Shown here piece by piece: positions 47,971 through 58,864 of a stretch of 64,000 nucleotides of DNA. Each line of letters starts with the position of its first letter. Within the stretch, counting starts at the first letter, position 1. The notes beneath the pieces were generated by a model, which was not told where the DNA came from, did not search any database, and saw only the letters and a program-made list of their open reading frames with translations. Both the position numbers and the translations under genes were made by a program. This DNA is from Sipunculus nudus. Its lineage: Eukaryota; Annelida; Sipuncula; Golfingiida; Sipunculidae. The stretch lies in assembly GCA_026874595.1 (NCBI GenBank), contig CM049320.1, positions 46,946,714 to 47,010,713 of the forward strand, written 5' to 3'.

Positions 47971-49376
47971 ATTTTGTTTAAAAAAATTCAAAATTTTGTC
48001 AACAGTCTGGACAAAAATTAAATTTAACCGAAAGATTATTATAAGATTCATCTCGTTTACAAGACCCCGTCAATTGTCACATAAACAGTACGCTCTTTAC
48101 ACAGCGCTTTCCCTATAGGGCAACTACCTATATTGTAAGGCGCTGTTTGTTATGACCTTGTATCCTGAATTGCAACACCAGAGGGGAGCACTGTATTTTT
48201 GTCCAATCAGATGAGACCTTGTGCTGGAAGACAAAGCCAAGCGAGGAATACACGTAGCCAATCATATTCATTTCTTTTTGAGTGACAGCTCATCCCCCAG
48301 TGTAACCGTCTGAACAGGCCACAGGCTAAGAGAGAATTGCCCCTGACGTGGTTTGCTTATGGCCTTGGTCACATAGGATGCTCGGCCAGTGAGCTGTAAT
48401 TCAAACGAAACGTAAAAACAAAGGCTGCGTGCACACCTTGCTGGCTGGTTTCAATTCTGCAGACAACAGATACATGGCTACGCTAACACAGTCATTATGT
48501 CATAATCGAAACAGCATCATCGACAGTTTCAATTATGATGCGAGAATGCAGAGGGAGCAATTTAAATTCGACCGGAAACTCATCAAGCGGCGCTTGAAGT
48601 GCAGCAATGGGCGGAGCCAGGATGCCTGTCGAGTGTTTGTTTATTGGCATCTGATTGGCTACTTGTCACATCATACGCACGTTTATTTCAGTTGACAACG
48701 AACCGCCATCTGGTGTCTAAATATATCATAAACGGTCAAAGCTGGCAGCGTGAAAATCAGTTGCTTCTTTAGAAGCACAAGATTTCCGCTGCCTTGGGAG
48801 CGTACATAAACAGTCTCCGGTGGCCAAAACACCTATGGCACAGGCTATGCCTGATGTTAACAGCACTTATTTTAATGACATGGTCTTCTATACTTGGTTA
48901 AAAGCTACAGTTTTTTATCAACTGCTTTCAAATTTAAGACCTTAAAAGCTTACATCCATATAAGTGCATCCTATGAAATAAAATAAAAAGTGCTTACAGG
49001 CAAAGATGTGCAACCATTCAAGTTGGGCAAAATTTATGGCATGGATTTTAAGCTAATTACTTTTACCAAAATAACAAGAGAACTGCATACACGCATAATA
49101 CACCTGTTGTGTATCCAGTGACCTCTGACCTCATTAAATATGCATGAATTTTTATTTTAAAGTAAAATTTATGTGGCTGGTTGATGAAAGCAAGTTTTTT
49201 CCTGAAGAAAGTTTCCGTATGGGGAGCCATCTTGTCAAGGTAGCATTTGCACAAGGCACGCTGTGATGGAATAGGTGGCTGTTCTGTTTACCACCCACCG
49301 CGTACAGCCTTTAAAAAAAATCTTAATAGAACACCAGGGCATATCGGCACACGGCTGCGCTCAAACTAAATTTAAA
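47971..49376. other. Intron, mostly unrecognised; one short ORF of unknown nature
   Basis: 47971-48860 is the least repeat-like stretch in the neighbourhood, with CCAATCA at 48198 and 48258 and moderate GC. The 88-codon plus ORF at 48429-48695 has no recognisable motif; I do not call it a gene. 48870-49300 carries decayed family B-like body text. Confidence 0.4.
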
Positions 49377-49728
49377 AACAAAGGACCCATGGGTCACGGC
49401 GCTCAGCTAACTGTGACAGATATAATTGTATCACCATTGTTTTATGTAGCTCTGTAAGATTTCATTTTGACAGATGTAACTTTTTGTTTTAATTATGTAG
49501 TTAAGCAGAATAGTAATATAGAAGTATTAGTATTTCAAATATGTACAAGAATGAGTGTCTAAAATATTGCATTGGGAATGACCAGATGTTGTAAATTGCA
49601 GAGGAAAGAAGTGGTGATTTGCAAGTATAAAAATACACATTTAATAAATAAAAATAATTATGAAAAAGTAGAAAACTGATATGTTTTGGGAAGCAGTTGT
49701 TGCTGAATGGGAGAGGAAACAAAATGTC

Positions 49729-50499
49729 TCAAAAAGTATCTATAGAGAAGAAATGGTAGATTAAGCTATGAGAAGTTGCCATGTTTGATCTGAATTGAAG
49801 AATGGGGGATTGTGCTAATAATATCTTGTGATCTGACCATGAGTTTTCTAATGTTGAAACTGAAGCATTTAAACAGTTAGTAAAGACAAGATCTATGGTA
49901 TTTCCATGGTCATTGGTTGCTTCTCTGACTAGTTGTTGACATTTAAAGAGTTGACATAATTGTGTCCACTTGGTGTTATATATTATATTAGAAATGTCAA
50001 TACTGAAATTGCCCATGATCACTATAGGCAGGTTGAGGTCAACTTAAGAGACCAAAACTTGGAGTTTAGAGAAGAAGTTACTGATGGGACATGCAGGTGA
50101 CCCATAGAGGAAAACAATCTGAAGTGACTGAGTCTGAGTGTGACTATAGAGAAGAGATGACTAAAAAGCTGGTGTTGTGTGGGGGTAAAGGGTTACATGG
50201 GGACTCAGCTGTTCATATATATTAATGGCTAAACTATGAGGTGGTCTTCTGTTTGTTGCTACTCTGACAGCTATTTGATCATTTCTGATAAGTTTGTAAT
50301 GAGGTATTTCATACATTTCATTTTGGTCTCTAGAACAAAGGCGTGACTCTGCAATAGCAATGATTTGGGCGTTTAGTATATGGCAATCAGATTTTACATT
50401 CTTATGATGCAAATGAAGGGACCACGTGTTATGGCAGATAACCTGTAATAATTCATTTGATTCAACAGATGGGTGTTTGAAATTCACTTTCAGAGGCAT
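49729..50499 (-). pseudogene. Helentron-type endonuclease/exonuclease/phosphatase domain, broken
   Basis: The first part (50499-50161) has VICHNTWSLHLHHKNVKSDC, IIAIAESRL (the conserved glutamate box) and YKLIRND. The last part (50022-49729) has VIMGNFSIDIS where the family has GDFN (here the aspartate is replaced), then TIDLVFTN and SDHKILL. The middle is out of frame. The domain is thought to have been captured from a non-LTR element. Loss of GDFN and the frame breaks make it inactive. Confidence 0.78.
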
Positions 50500-50511
50500 G
50501 TCATTGCGTAA

Positions 50512-51785
50512 TCAGTTCAGTTCATATTTAACCTGAGGATCAGTAGCAATTTTATGTTCAACTAAATTCAGTATGTATAAGCCATTCATCTGTCTTGCTC
50601 TGCTAAGTGCAACAAGGTGACCATGCATAAGTTTCCTTCTGCTTGTCATATCTATTACCACCTGATCCAGTGTGGATCCTTGTGCTTTCCAGATTCTTTT
50701 TGAGCTCCTATTTTTAGAGGGAACTGTGAACAAGTAACACATGTATGTTTCCTTCCTGTGTAAAATGTCCATTTAATAGCAAATACTGGGGTCCATGTTT
50801 TATCAGTATCAGGTGTATAGAAGGAATGAAATTTTCTTCTTGTCTCAGTACAAATGTTGCAGGCTGGAAACTGAACTCATAGAATTTCTGGTGTAGGGTT
50901 ATTTTGTAGATACTGAATTTTTTTTAGTATACGTTAACACCCATTGGTTATTCCGTTTTGAACAGAAACATTACAGGCAATATCATAAGGGAGTCCTGTA
51001 TCTGCTTGTAACTTGTGTAACAGACCAGTTGTTTTTGATGGATTATCAGGGATTCTTGATATGACTTCTTGCTTGATGTTGTCAGTCAGATCTGCAAGAA
51101 CTGTATCTTCTGCAGTAATTATGACTTTGTCAGTGTTTGACTGATTATACATTTGAACATTATTTTGGTCTACATCAGAATTGTTTGTGAAGAGATGTGG
51201 TGCATCGGTGGGATATGAACTGTCAGTGCTGATTATCCTAGATTTCAGAGTCTGAATGTCTGCTTGTGTCTTATTCCCTTCTCTCAAGCGGTTTAGTATT
51301 TCTGCAAAATATGCATCTTCTTTCTGACGCATTATCTGAGTTAGATCATATACAAAGAATTCTTCTTTCCAGAGGTTTGTTACAAGTGGGCCATAATTAT
51401 CAGTAAGATCATTGAAAATCCAACTATCCATTAATGGCTGCAGTTGAAAGAGGTCTCCTATGACAATAATATGGATACCTCCAAAGTGTTTATTGTTTCC
51501 CATTATTTCTTGAAGTCTCAAGTTGACAAAGTTGAACATACAATTTCCTACCATGCTGACTTCATCGATCATAAGAACTTTCAGGTTTCTATAGTGTATT
51601 CCGAGGGTGTTCAGAATGTCTGAGGATAGCCTTTTGAAGTCAAACCCTTTGTTTAGTTGGATACGAAAAGCGTTAAGCAGGATCGATCCTTGTAGGCAGC
51701 TTTTCGGGTTGATGCTGTGATGAGTATTTGACAATCTGATGGATCTTGGCCTTCAGTAGAACACAAATGACGATGCAAGGTTTGA
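50512..51785 (-). pseudogene. Helentron Pif1-like helicase, broken
   Basis: Sense order: QILITASTRKAAY (motif Ia region, 51785-51690), a frameshift, then LLNAFRIQLNKGFDF, LKVLMIDEVSMVG (Walker B, about residues 52-63 of the 266-codon stretch 51734-50934), GDLFQLQPL (motif III), LTQIMRQKED (motif IV-like arginine), and a break at 50933-50773. In 50772-50512 come KAQGSTLDQVVIDM (motif V) and HGHLVALSRARQM (motif VI). Walker A is absent because of the upstream truncation. There are at least two frameshifts. The family unwinds DNA during rolling-circle-like transposition. Confidence 0.85.
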
Positions 51786-51790
51786 TAGAG

Positions 51791-53196
51791 CACTGTTACA
51801 ACAACAGATACATTTTATGCAGTTGCCAGAAGAATATTGTCCCAAACAAATACTCAGTGGCAGGGAGTGAGGAAAGTTACAACACCTATGCATAAACATA
51901 CAAATACAAAATTTAATCCAAAAGTGCTTACAGGTAAAAAAAGTTTTATTCATAAGTATGGAATATTTAAAAACAGACAAAGAGATAGAAAAACAAAGCA
52001 AATTACTTTAATTCCCATTCTACTGAGGCAGAAAAAAATACTGAACAAATGTCTGCATTAGATCCTCATTTATTAATACATCAAATTTTTTTAAGGGAAA
52101 TTTTGGACAAAAAGGGGGGGGGGGGGGTCAGGGTTGCCATGTGATTCTACATTTGTGACAGCAGTGTTGCATCTCCAAACAGTTTACCCAGGCAAGGCTG
52201 TAGGGACCAGACATGGCTGGTCTAGAGGTTCAAAATGTAAATACATTAGAGCCTCAGTAAAACTTCAATAACTAGAATAATTTTTTAAGCTTTTACTTTC
52301 AAATTTCAGAATTTAACAGATTAAATCTATATATATACCAACTGTGAAAATAAATCAAATGTTCTTAAAAGAAAGAAACATGCCATGGTCAAACTTGGGC
52401 AAAATTTAAGGTACCAAATTTATATTTTTGCTAATATTTAAAAAAATTTGACACATTTTGATCTAATTTTTGGTAAACAATTAAATTTTTGATTAACTTA
52501 AGTTGTATTACTGAAAAAAAGTCCCTAGGTCTAACATTCTTGGTCTTAAGTGACCAAATATCTTTTGATTTTTTTACAAAGTCCATTATGTTTGGGTCCA
52601 TAACTTTTTTTAAATTATATAATACTGACTTAATTTCTGCCATGTACATGGGTACTATATAGAGGAATATTTATGGTTAATATGAAGAAATCCAGATGAG
52701 TGGTTTTGATAATAGGCAGTCCTGAAGTGTGAAAATAGGTTTTTAATTAAAAAATTGAGGTTTTTCCTTAATTTCTCAAAGGAACGAAGTTGCAAAGACC
52801 CAGTTTTCTGCTTAGTAGGAGATCTTGGGGACATTATGCCAAATTATGGACTCCTAGGTCTTACGGTTTCAAAACGTGCCATATCTACAGACAGACGGAC
52901 GGATGACGGACAATGGACCACAACTATAGCTCAGATGACTTATAGTCAGCTGAGCTAATAAAAATTTTAGGTTTTTCCTTAATATCTCAAAGAAACGAAG
53001 TCCTATTTACCCAATTTTTGGCATGATAGGAGATTTTGGGGGACATCGAATTGTATGCCGAATTTCAGATTCGTAAGTCCAATGGTGTCCAAACGTGCCA
53101 GTCTTACGGACGGACATCCAGACGGATGGCAAGACGGACGGACGACGGACAATGGACCTCGACTATAGCTCAGATGACTTATAGTCAGCTGAGCTA
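51791..53196 (+). repeat. Family B relics with two right ends
   Basis: Right ends with CAGCTGAGC are at 52947-52955 and 53186-53194, each preceded by 'ggacaatggacc' and 'gctcagatgacttatagt'. A 14-nt G run is at 52114-52127. The body matches 46980-47960. The left boundaries are unclear. The 51791-52100 stretch is unassigned. Confidence 0.6.
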
Positions 53197-54854
53197 ATGA
53201 TCATCAGCCATTGTGCCACTCTTAATGATGTCAGCTTAATGTGTGTTACAGCAGGGGTGTTTTAAACATATTATTTGTAGACAATTACCAAGATTTTTAT
53301 AACAAGTTATATATCACACAAAAGATATACATATCAAGGTTCCACTTAATTTTTATATTAATACCATGAGCTGTGTTTAAGTTCATGCAGGTTAAAAATC
53401 TGAAAGTTGCAGTAGTCTTAGTCATCATCTCGCCCCATTTACACTACTGCGTGACAGTGCCTAATAGTTGGTATTCAGGCTTTTTGCTTCAATAATGAAC
53501 ATATAAACCTCAATTCAGTGTTCATACTATGGTCTTTGACAATTGCACATACATGCAAAGAAGCGTTTTGATGCATACAAGTATAGTTTTGCTTAATCAC
53601 CATTCAAACGAAACGATCATTCAGGGAATCTTTCTTTTTTTCTGATAAATGCCTGCCTGTCCATGTGCAATGGCTGTTTGTAACATACAGATATTCCGTC
53701 CCTATCTCAAGGGTTAAATATATTTAATAAACAGAACCTGGCAACATATTTAACCTCTGTAATTAATACTTTGTAATCTAGTCTTCATTAAAGCAGCTAT
53801 GTCGTGATTTATTTTGCCAAGTGCAGCTGATTATCATACCCTCAGGCCACAGACAGAGTCTGGGTTTTGCCTTTAAGGGGGGTTTTGGGTATTTGGACCT
53901 TACTGGGAGCTCCTTTAAGAGATCTTGCAATCTAAGTGTGCGGTTATAAATAGACATGCGGCCATAAAAACAGGATTTACAGTAGTGCCAGTCAGGCTGA
54001 GAGATGTTCACACTAGTTGTTAGAGTTAATCAAAGCATTCTAGTTAATTAGTTATCAAAGAGATAATGAACAGTTTAATGTGTATACAAAGACTGGAAAT
54101 CCAGATATAAGTCAGAAGAACCAGGAGAAAGTTATGTGCATCTCATGCCTCGCTGTCCTCCCTTGTAGGACATGGTGGATGTTTGACACAAGATGGAACT
54201 GCCAGCATTCTCAGAATATTATCTAAGTAAGTAATGGCACCCCATTTCAACTTGTAACTGGCTGAAGTTATGACCATCAACGTGAACCAAGAGCTGCCTC
54301 CTATGATTGTAATGTTTAGTATCTGTGATGTCTGTGATGTTCAACCGGAATATGTAAGCTGAACCTACAACCAGATTATGTAACCTTAATGTTCACCATA
54401 AGCCTCTGACAATGTGCATGACATTCAACTGGAACAGGTAACCTTGATGAAGAGCTGGAATGTGAGCCATAATGTCAACTTGAACTTGTATCTGTATTGT
54501 TCAACTGTGAAGCTGTAAGTGTGATGTTCAACAGAATAAATTATGTGTAAAGTTTCATGGACTTCCTAAGTACTTCAAGTCATCAACTTCGTACAACATC
54601 GAACAGCTATGAGACAAAACCCTAATATCTAGTTTTCAAGGAGTCTTCCTGAGGCTCTCTCTTGCTTTTAGATGAGAGGCTTTTTGATCAATCTGTTATG
54701 ATTTGTCCTGTTAACAAACAGTCAGATTATCACCTAATGGACAAAGGGTGATTGCTAGAAGTAAGATGACTTTCAAAGGGCTAAACTAACAATGAGCTCT
54801 CATAAAGCCCAGGTGACTCAAGAACATTTTCTGTTTTACTGCTGACTGTCATAC
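53197..54854. other. Intron; weak degenerate repeats near 54300-54550
   Basis: 54300-54550 shows loose repetition of GTGATGTTCAACNGGAA and ATGTAACCT, too decayed to call an array with confidence. It lies a few hundred bases beyond the donor of exon 54855-54981. Nothing else is recognised. Confidence 0.4.
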
Positions 54855-54981
54855 CTTGATGTATGGGTCTTCTATGTTGTTTATGAGTTCACTAGGACTG
54901 TAGTCTCCAGTACGGTATGACAGCAGCTGTGACAGATCAAAAGGTGGACTTCCTTCACTGAACAGTTCTGCTATGACACAC
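54855..54981 (-). CDS. PIK3R4: VPS15 exon: kinase C-lobe, helix F to G
   Basis: The 127-nt exon has one base (G) completing the glycine codon split with the upstream exon, then 42 codons. The acceptor is TGATTTCAG and the donor is GTATGACA. The translation begins CVIAELFSEGSPPFDLSQLL and continues SYRTGDYSPSELINNIEDPYIK. The family block CVIAELF-EG-P-FDLSQLL is nearly invariant in VPS15 proteins. It ends in phase 0 and reads directly into ELVSHML of the next exon. This exon lies between repeat-derived sequence but has no array at its splice sites, unlike the exons on either side. Confidence 0.93.
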
Positions 54982-57437
54982 CTGAAATCATACAGTTAGC
55001 ATCCTGCTTGAAAAAGTCATCATCAAATATTTAAAGATGTGTCTAGCTGTGGAGTGTCAGACCCCTGGACTGTGTAGGCTGCCTAGACAGTCCACACTCC
55101 AGCCACTGTGCTTATTTTAAGTGGGGTACTAATTATAACCAACAAGGGACCCATGAAGTTGACTTTGAAGTTAACAAGTGACCCATGGGACATGATGCTC
55201 AGCTAAATTTGACTTGTATACAGGTGATGCATATTACTGATTAACTATTGATGTTATGATCTGGTAAAAAATATTTGTTAAGAAGCCTTGAACAATAAAT
55301 AAAATGACTTCCAGTGTGCTCAAAATCATGCTTTTTGCCCATAGTCCCTAGATAATAGGTAAGGCCATTATTTTTTAATTAATTGTTTCTCGAAAGAAGC
55401 TGAAAAATCTTATGGGCAGGAGGAGGGGAAAAATTAAAAATAACAAGTGACCCATGGGTCATGACGCTCAGCCGACTGACATGTTGACAATATGTCCTTG
55501 CACAGGCAACTTATTAAGATAAAGTATGTGGCATCATTGTTCATGGATATTGGCTTAAGTTCATCAAGACCCATAAGCAAACCAAATTTGATGACTATCA
55601 AACCACCCTTTCCTGAGGAATCTGGCAATTTGTGTGTATTTTGCATTATTTCTGGGGTGCTCAAACATACCCCAAAACTCTGAGAATATAGGTCACAGTG
55701 ACCCAATTTCAGGTGACAGGTGAGAACTTTTGAGGAACTCTCAGGATGTCAAGTTAGAAGATTCTGGGTCCAATGGTTATAATTTGTGCCCTGCTGTTGT
55801 TATAAATTTTTAATTATGCCTGGGGGTGCTTATAAGCCCTATAGCTCAGAGAATATGGGTAACAGGGACCTTATTTCAGGTTTCCAAGGATATTTTTCAC
55901 GGACCCGACTGGATGTCAAATAAGAAGATTTCCAGGTCAAATGGTTACAATTTGTGCCCAGTTAACAAGGACCCATTTTCTGGGTAAAGTGGTTATGATT
56001 TGTGCCCTGTCAATGAATGACTGCATCTTTAAAGGTCTCAAAAAAACAGAAAAAAAATTGCTTAAAATTCTAATAAAAATCCAGGTGGTGCCACCAGTAA
56101 CCAGTCAACTGATGAACACTCAATGATGAACATGTTTACAAAGAATCATGGTGATCAATGCATTAGTTGTTCAGATACTGCACCTTTGTATTTAATTTTA
56201 AATATTCTAGGAGGTACTTCTAAGCCTCATAGCTCGGAGAATATGGGTAACAGAGACCTAATTAAAGGTTTCCAGGGAGATTTTTCATAGACCTCCCTGG
56301 GTGTCAAGTAGAAGATTCCAGGTCCAATGGTTACAATTTGTGCCAAGTTAACAGGCGACCCCATTTTTGGAGGTCTCAAAAATTGAGAGAAAATGGGTAA
56401 AAATTTGAAAAACATGATTTGCTGAAAGGTAAACAAGGTCAACATACAGGTGACTCAAGAGGGGCTGGGTAGAGCCTGGGTCTGACACGGTCTCATACAT
56501 TAATAAAAGCTACAATTTTTGGCCAATTTCTTTCAGCTTTCTAAACTACAAAGCTGAAATCCTTATGTGTGCATGATATGAAAATTATATCAACAGTGCT
56601 CACAGGAAACAAACATGCAATGGTCAAGTTGGGCAAAATTTAAGGTGCTAATTTTATATTGATACAAATAACTTATAAAATTTGAAAAATTTAGAACTAG
56701 TTCTGGGTATTGAATTGAATCTTGATTAAATAATGTTACATCCCTGACAAAAAATCTCTAGCTTCAGCAATCCTCTTGTTAAGGGAGTAAATTAATTTCT
56801 TGATTTTTTAAAAAGAGCATTATGTTTGGGCCTATAACTCAAAACAATTACTCAATACTGACATTATTTCTGGCATGTGCGTAGCGAATGTATAGAAAAA
56901 TATGTATATTACATATGATCAAAGTCAGATCAGTGGTTTTGATATTAGGCAGTCTTAAAGTGTAACAATGGGTTTTTAATGGAAAAATGAAGTTTTTCAT
57001 TAATAACTCAAAGGAATTAAGTCCTAGTGACTAAATTCTTGGCATGGTAGGGAATTTTGGAGACATCTTACTGTTTGCCAAATTTAAGGAACTTAGAGCT
57101 GAAGCTGGGGAGCTGTGCTCTGGAAAACTGCATTACATTAGCTTGATGTAAACAATATGTGACATGGTGCTTGAAAACTTGATTAAAATCTACAGTTTTT
57201 TAAACAATTAGTTCCAAATTTTTGGTGTTAACAGTTGAAATGCTAACAAAAACATGCTTTGAAAATTAAATCCACAGCAGTTACAGGAAAAAAACGTGCC
57301 ATGGTCAAAGTTGGGCAAAATTTAAGGTACCAATTTTTTATTTTTGCTAATTTTAAAAAAAATTTTAAATGATTTTGATCTTATTTTGGGTAAACAATTT
57401 AATTTTGATTAATAAAAGTTATATTACTGGAAAAAAA
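54982..57437 (+). repeat. Family B-derived intron sequence
   Basis: Left ends: AACAAGGGACCCATG at 55141, AACAAGTGACCCATGGGAC at 55173 and AACAAGTGACCCATGGGTC at 55442 (intact palindrome 55449-55460). 55680-56440 carries about three of the ~300-bp family B units. 56500-57100 and 57100-57430 are copies of the other family B body type ('tgccatggtcaaagttgggcaaaatttaagg' in part). No clean right end was found. Confidence 0.6.
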
Positions 57438-58327
57438 TTATACCCAGCAGAGAAGATATCCATGGCTGTTACAGGACACGAAACATGAAAATTGATGAGA
57501 GAACATTATACCCAGCAGAGAAGATATCCATGACTGTAACATGACTTAAAACATGAATAGTGATGAGAGAACATTATACCCAGAAGAGAAGATATCCATG
57601 GCTGTAACAGGACATGAAACATGAATAGTGATGAAAGAACATTATACCCAGCAGAAAAGATATCCATGGCTGTAACAGGACATGAAACATGAATAGTAAT
57701 GAGACCCCATTATACCAAGCAGAGAAGATATCCATGGCTGTAACATGACGTGAAACTTGAATAGTGATGACAGAACATTATACCCAGCAGAGAAGATATC
57801 CATGACTGTAACATGACAGGAAACATGAATAGTGATGGACCACATATTATATTTAGCAGAGAAGATATCCATGGCTATAACATGATGTGAAACTTAAATA
57901 GTGATGAGAGAACATTATACCCAGAAGAGAAAATATCAATGACTGTAACATGATATGAAACATGAATAGTGATGAGACCACATTATACACATGCAGAGAA
58001 GATATCCATGGCTGTAACATGACGTGAAACATGAATAGTGATGGACCACATTATACTCAACAGAGAAGATATCCATGGCTATAACATGATGTGAAGCTTA
58101 AATAGTGATGAGAGAACATTATACCCAGATGAGAAGATATCAATGACTGTAACATGATATGTAACATGAATAGTGATGAGACCACATTATACTCAGCAGA
58201 GAAGATATCAATGGCCGAACAGGACATGAAACATGAATAGTGATGAGAGACCATTATACCCAGCAGAGAAGATATCCATGGCTGTAACAGGACATGAAAC
58301 ATGAATAGTGATGAAAGAACATTATAC
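57438..58327 (-). repeat. 68-bp minisatellite made of the VPS15 exon 3' end plus its splice donor
   Basis: About 13 units. On the gene strand each unit contains CCATGGATATCTTCTCTGC plus TGG (the last 22 nt of exon 58328-58518), the donor GTATAATG, about 40 nt of AT-rich sequence, and CATGTCCTGTTACAG before the next exonic block. The unit thus looks like a 22-nt exon with both an acceptor-like and a donor-like flank. Units decay with distance from the exon. Confidence 0.93.
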
Positions 58328-58518
58328 CCAGCAGAGAAGATATCCATGGCCGGTGTGAGGTCTCCCTTCTTCACCTCGCTGGTGGTCAGGTCCATACTGC
58401 CTGTTGGACTTGAAGGGTCAAGGTTTTTCCAAGAACTCTCTACAAATCTCTCTGGGGCGATATAACATGTTCTGCGACGTGACGTGTCAAAGAAGTAGGA
58501 GAAATCAGATGGATTATC
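58328..58518 (-). CDS. PIK3R4: VPS15 exon: kinase activation segment to start of helix F
   Basis: The 191-nt exon encodes 63 codons plus two bases (GG) of a glycine codon. The acceptor is TTTTCCAG at 58519-58526 and the donor is GTATAATG just below 58328. It reads [16 protein letters not shown], then [10 protein letters not shown], a divergent linker with [19 protein letters not shown], and ends [14 protein letters not shown] corresponds to the APE motif closing the activation loop. MDIFSAG corresponds to the conserved D-x-x-S-x-G of helix F. The linker is about 31 residues, close to the vertebrate length but different in sequence. The last 22 nt and the donor are repeated about 13 times in the adjacent 68-bp array, so this is the founder copy of that array. 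Confidence 0.93.
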
Positions 58519-58864
58519 CTGGAAAACAAAGTGCAGCAGTACTTCATATCAACAAAACATCATCAATTTGTGCCTGCTGAAATTTGGCACTAATTTCCTG
58601 AATTTCTCACATAGTAAGGTGCAGAAGGCATTACATATATTGGAGAAACATTTTAAATGTGTCAGCTTCAAGTGGTCTGGTATCATAATGGCATATACAG
58701 CTAAACAAACTCATTAATTTTTGTTACAAGACCAACATCATACCAGTGTCACTCATCATGTGATAATGGCCACACAAAATTAATACTTTTTTACAGACAC
58801 TGATTTAATTGTATTACTTCAAAAATTTACAAAATATGCCTTTAAATTCCTTCTACTGAACAAG
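58519..58864. other. Short intron stretch between exon and array
   Basis: It contains the acceptor and polypyrimidine tract (CACTTTGTTTTCCAG) for the exon ending at 58518. Nothing else is recognised. Confidence 0.5.

Larger units (their letters stand above)
49377..51790 (-). mobile_element. Degenerate Helentron (Helitron2) copy: helicase, endonuclease and hairpin terminus
   Basis: On the minus strand the order is Pif1-type helicase (51734-50512), then an endonuclease domain (50499-49729), then ~350 bp and the terminus. That terminus, read on the minus strand, is the subterminal repeat, the perfect palindrome GACCCATGGGTC (49384-49395) and CCTTTGTT. A helicase followed by an apurinic-type endonuclease is the defining protein order of Helentrons, and a palindrome just inside the 3' end is their structural mark. 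The element is cut off upstream near 51790, so the Rep domain and helicase motif I are missing. Confidence 0.82.
4235..58518 (-). other. PIK3R4: VPS15 (PIK3R4) gene body, partial: six consecutive exons and their introns
   Basis: VPS15 is the scaffold/pseudokinase subunit that holds VPS34 and Beclin-1 in the class III PI 3-kinase complexes acting in autophagy and endosomal sorting. Six minus-strand exons were assembled by hand from conserved peptide blocks and GT/AG junctions. The phases fit at every join: 2/1, 0, 2/1, 0, 0. The joined product is about 266 residues and matches the vertebrate protein continuously from the activation segment ([12 protein letters not shown]) through MDIFSAGCVIAELF, LVSHMLQRDP and FPDYFYTFL to the HEAT-repeat motif PRVRAEAL. 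The N-terminal kinase exons lie beyond 64000. The remaining HEAT and WD40 exons lie below position 1, because the last exon ends in a donor with an open frame. Introns are about 3.3, 10.2, 14.7, 2.9 and 22.3 kb, inflated by repeats. Assignment is from remembered family sequence, not a search. Confidence 0.93.

Noticed and set aside
48429-48695. 88-codon plus-strand ORF
   Set aside because: No recognisable motif and no splice or promoter support beyond CCAAT-like strings. It could be chance in a GC-moderate stretch.
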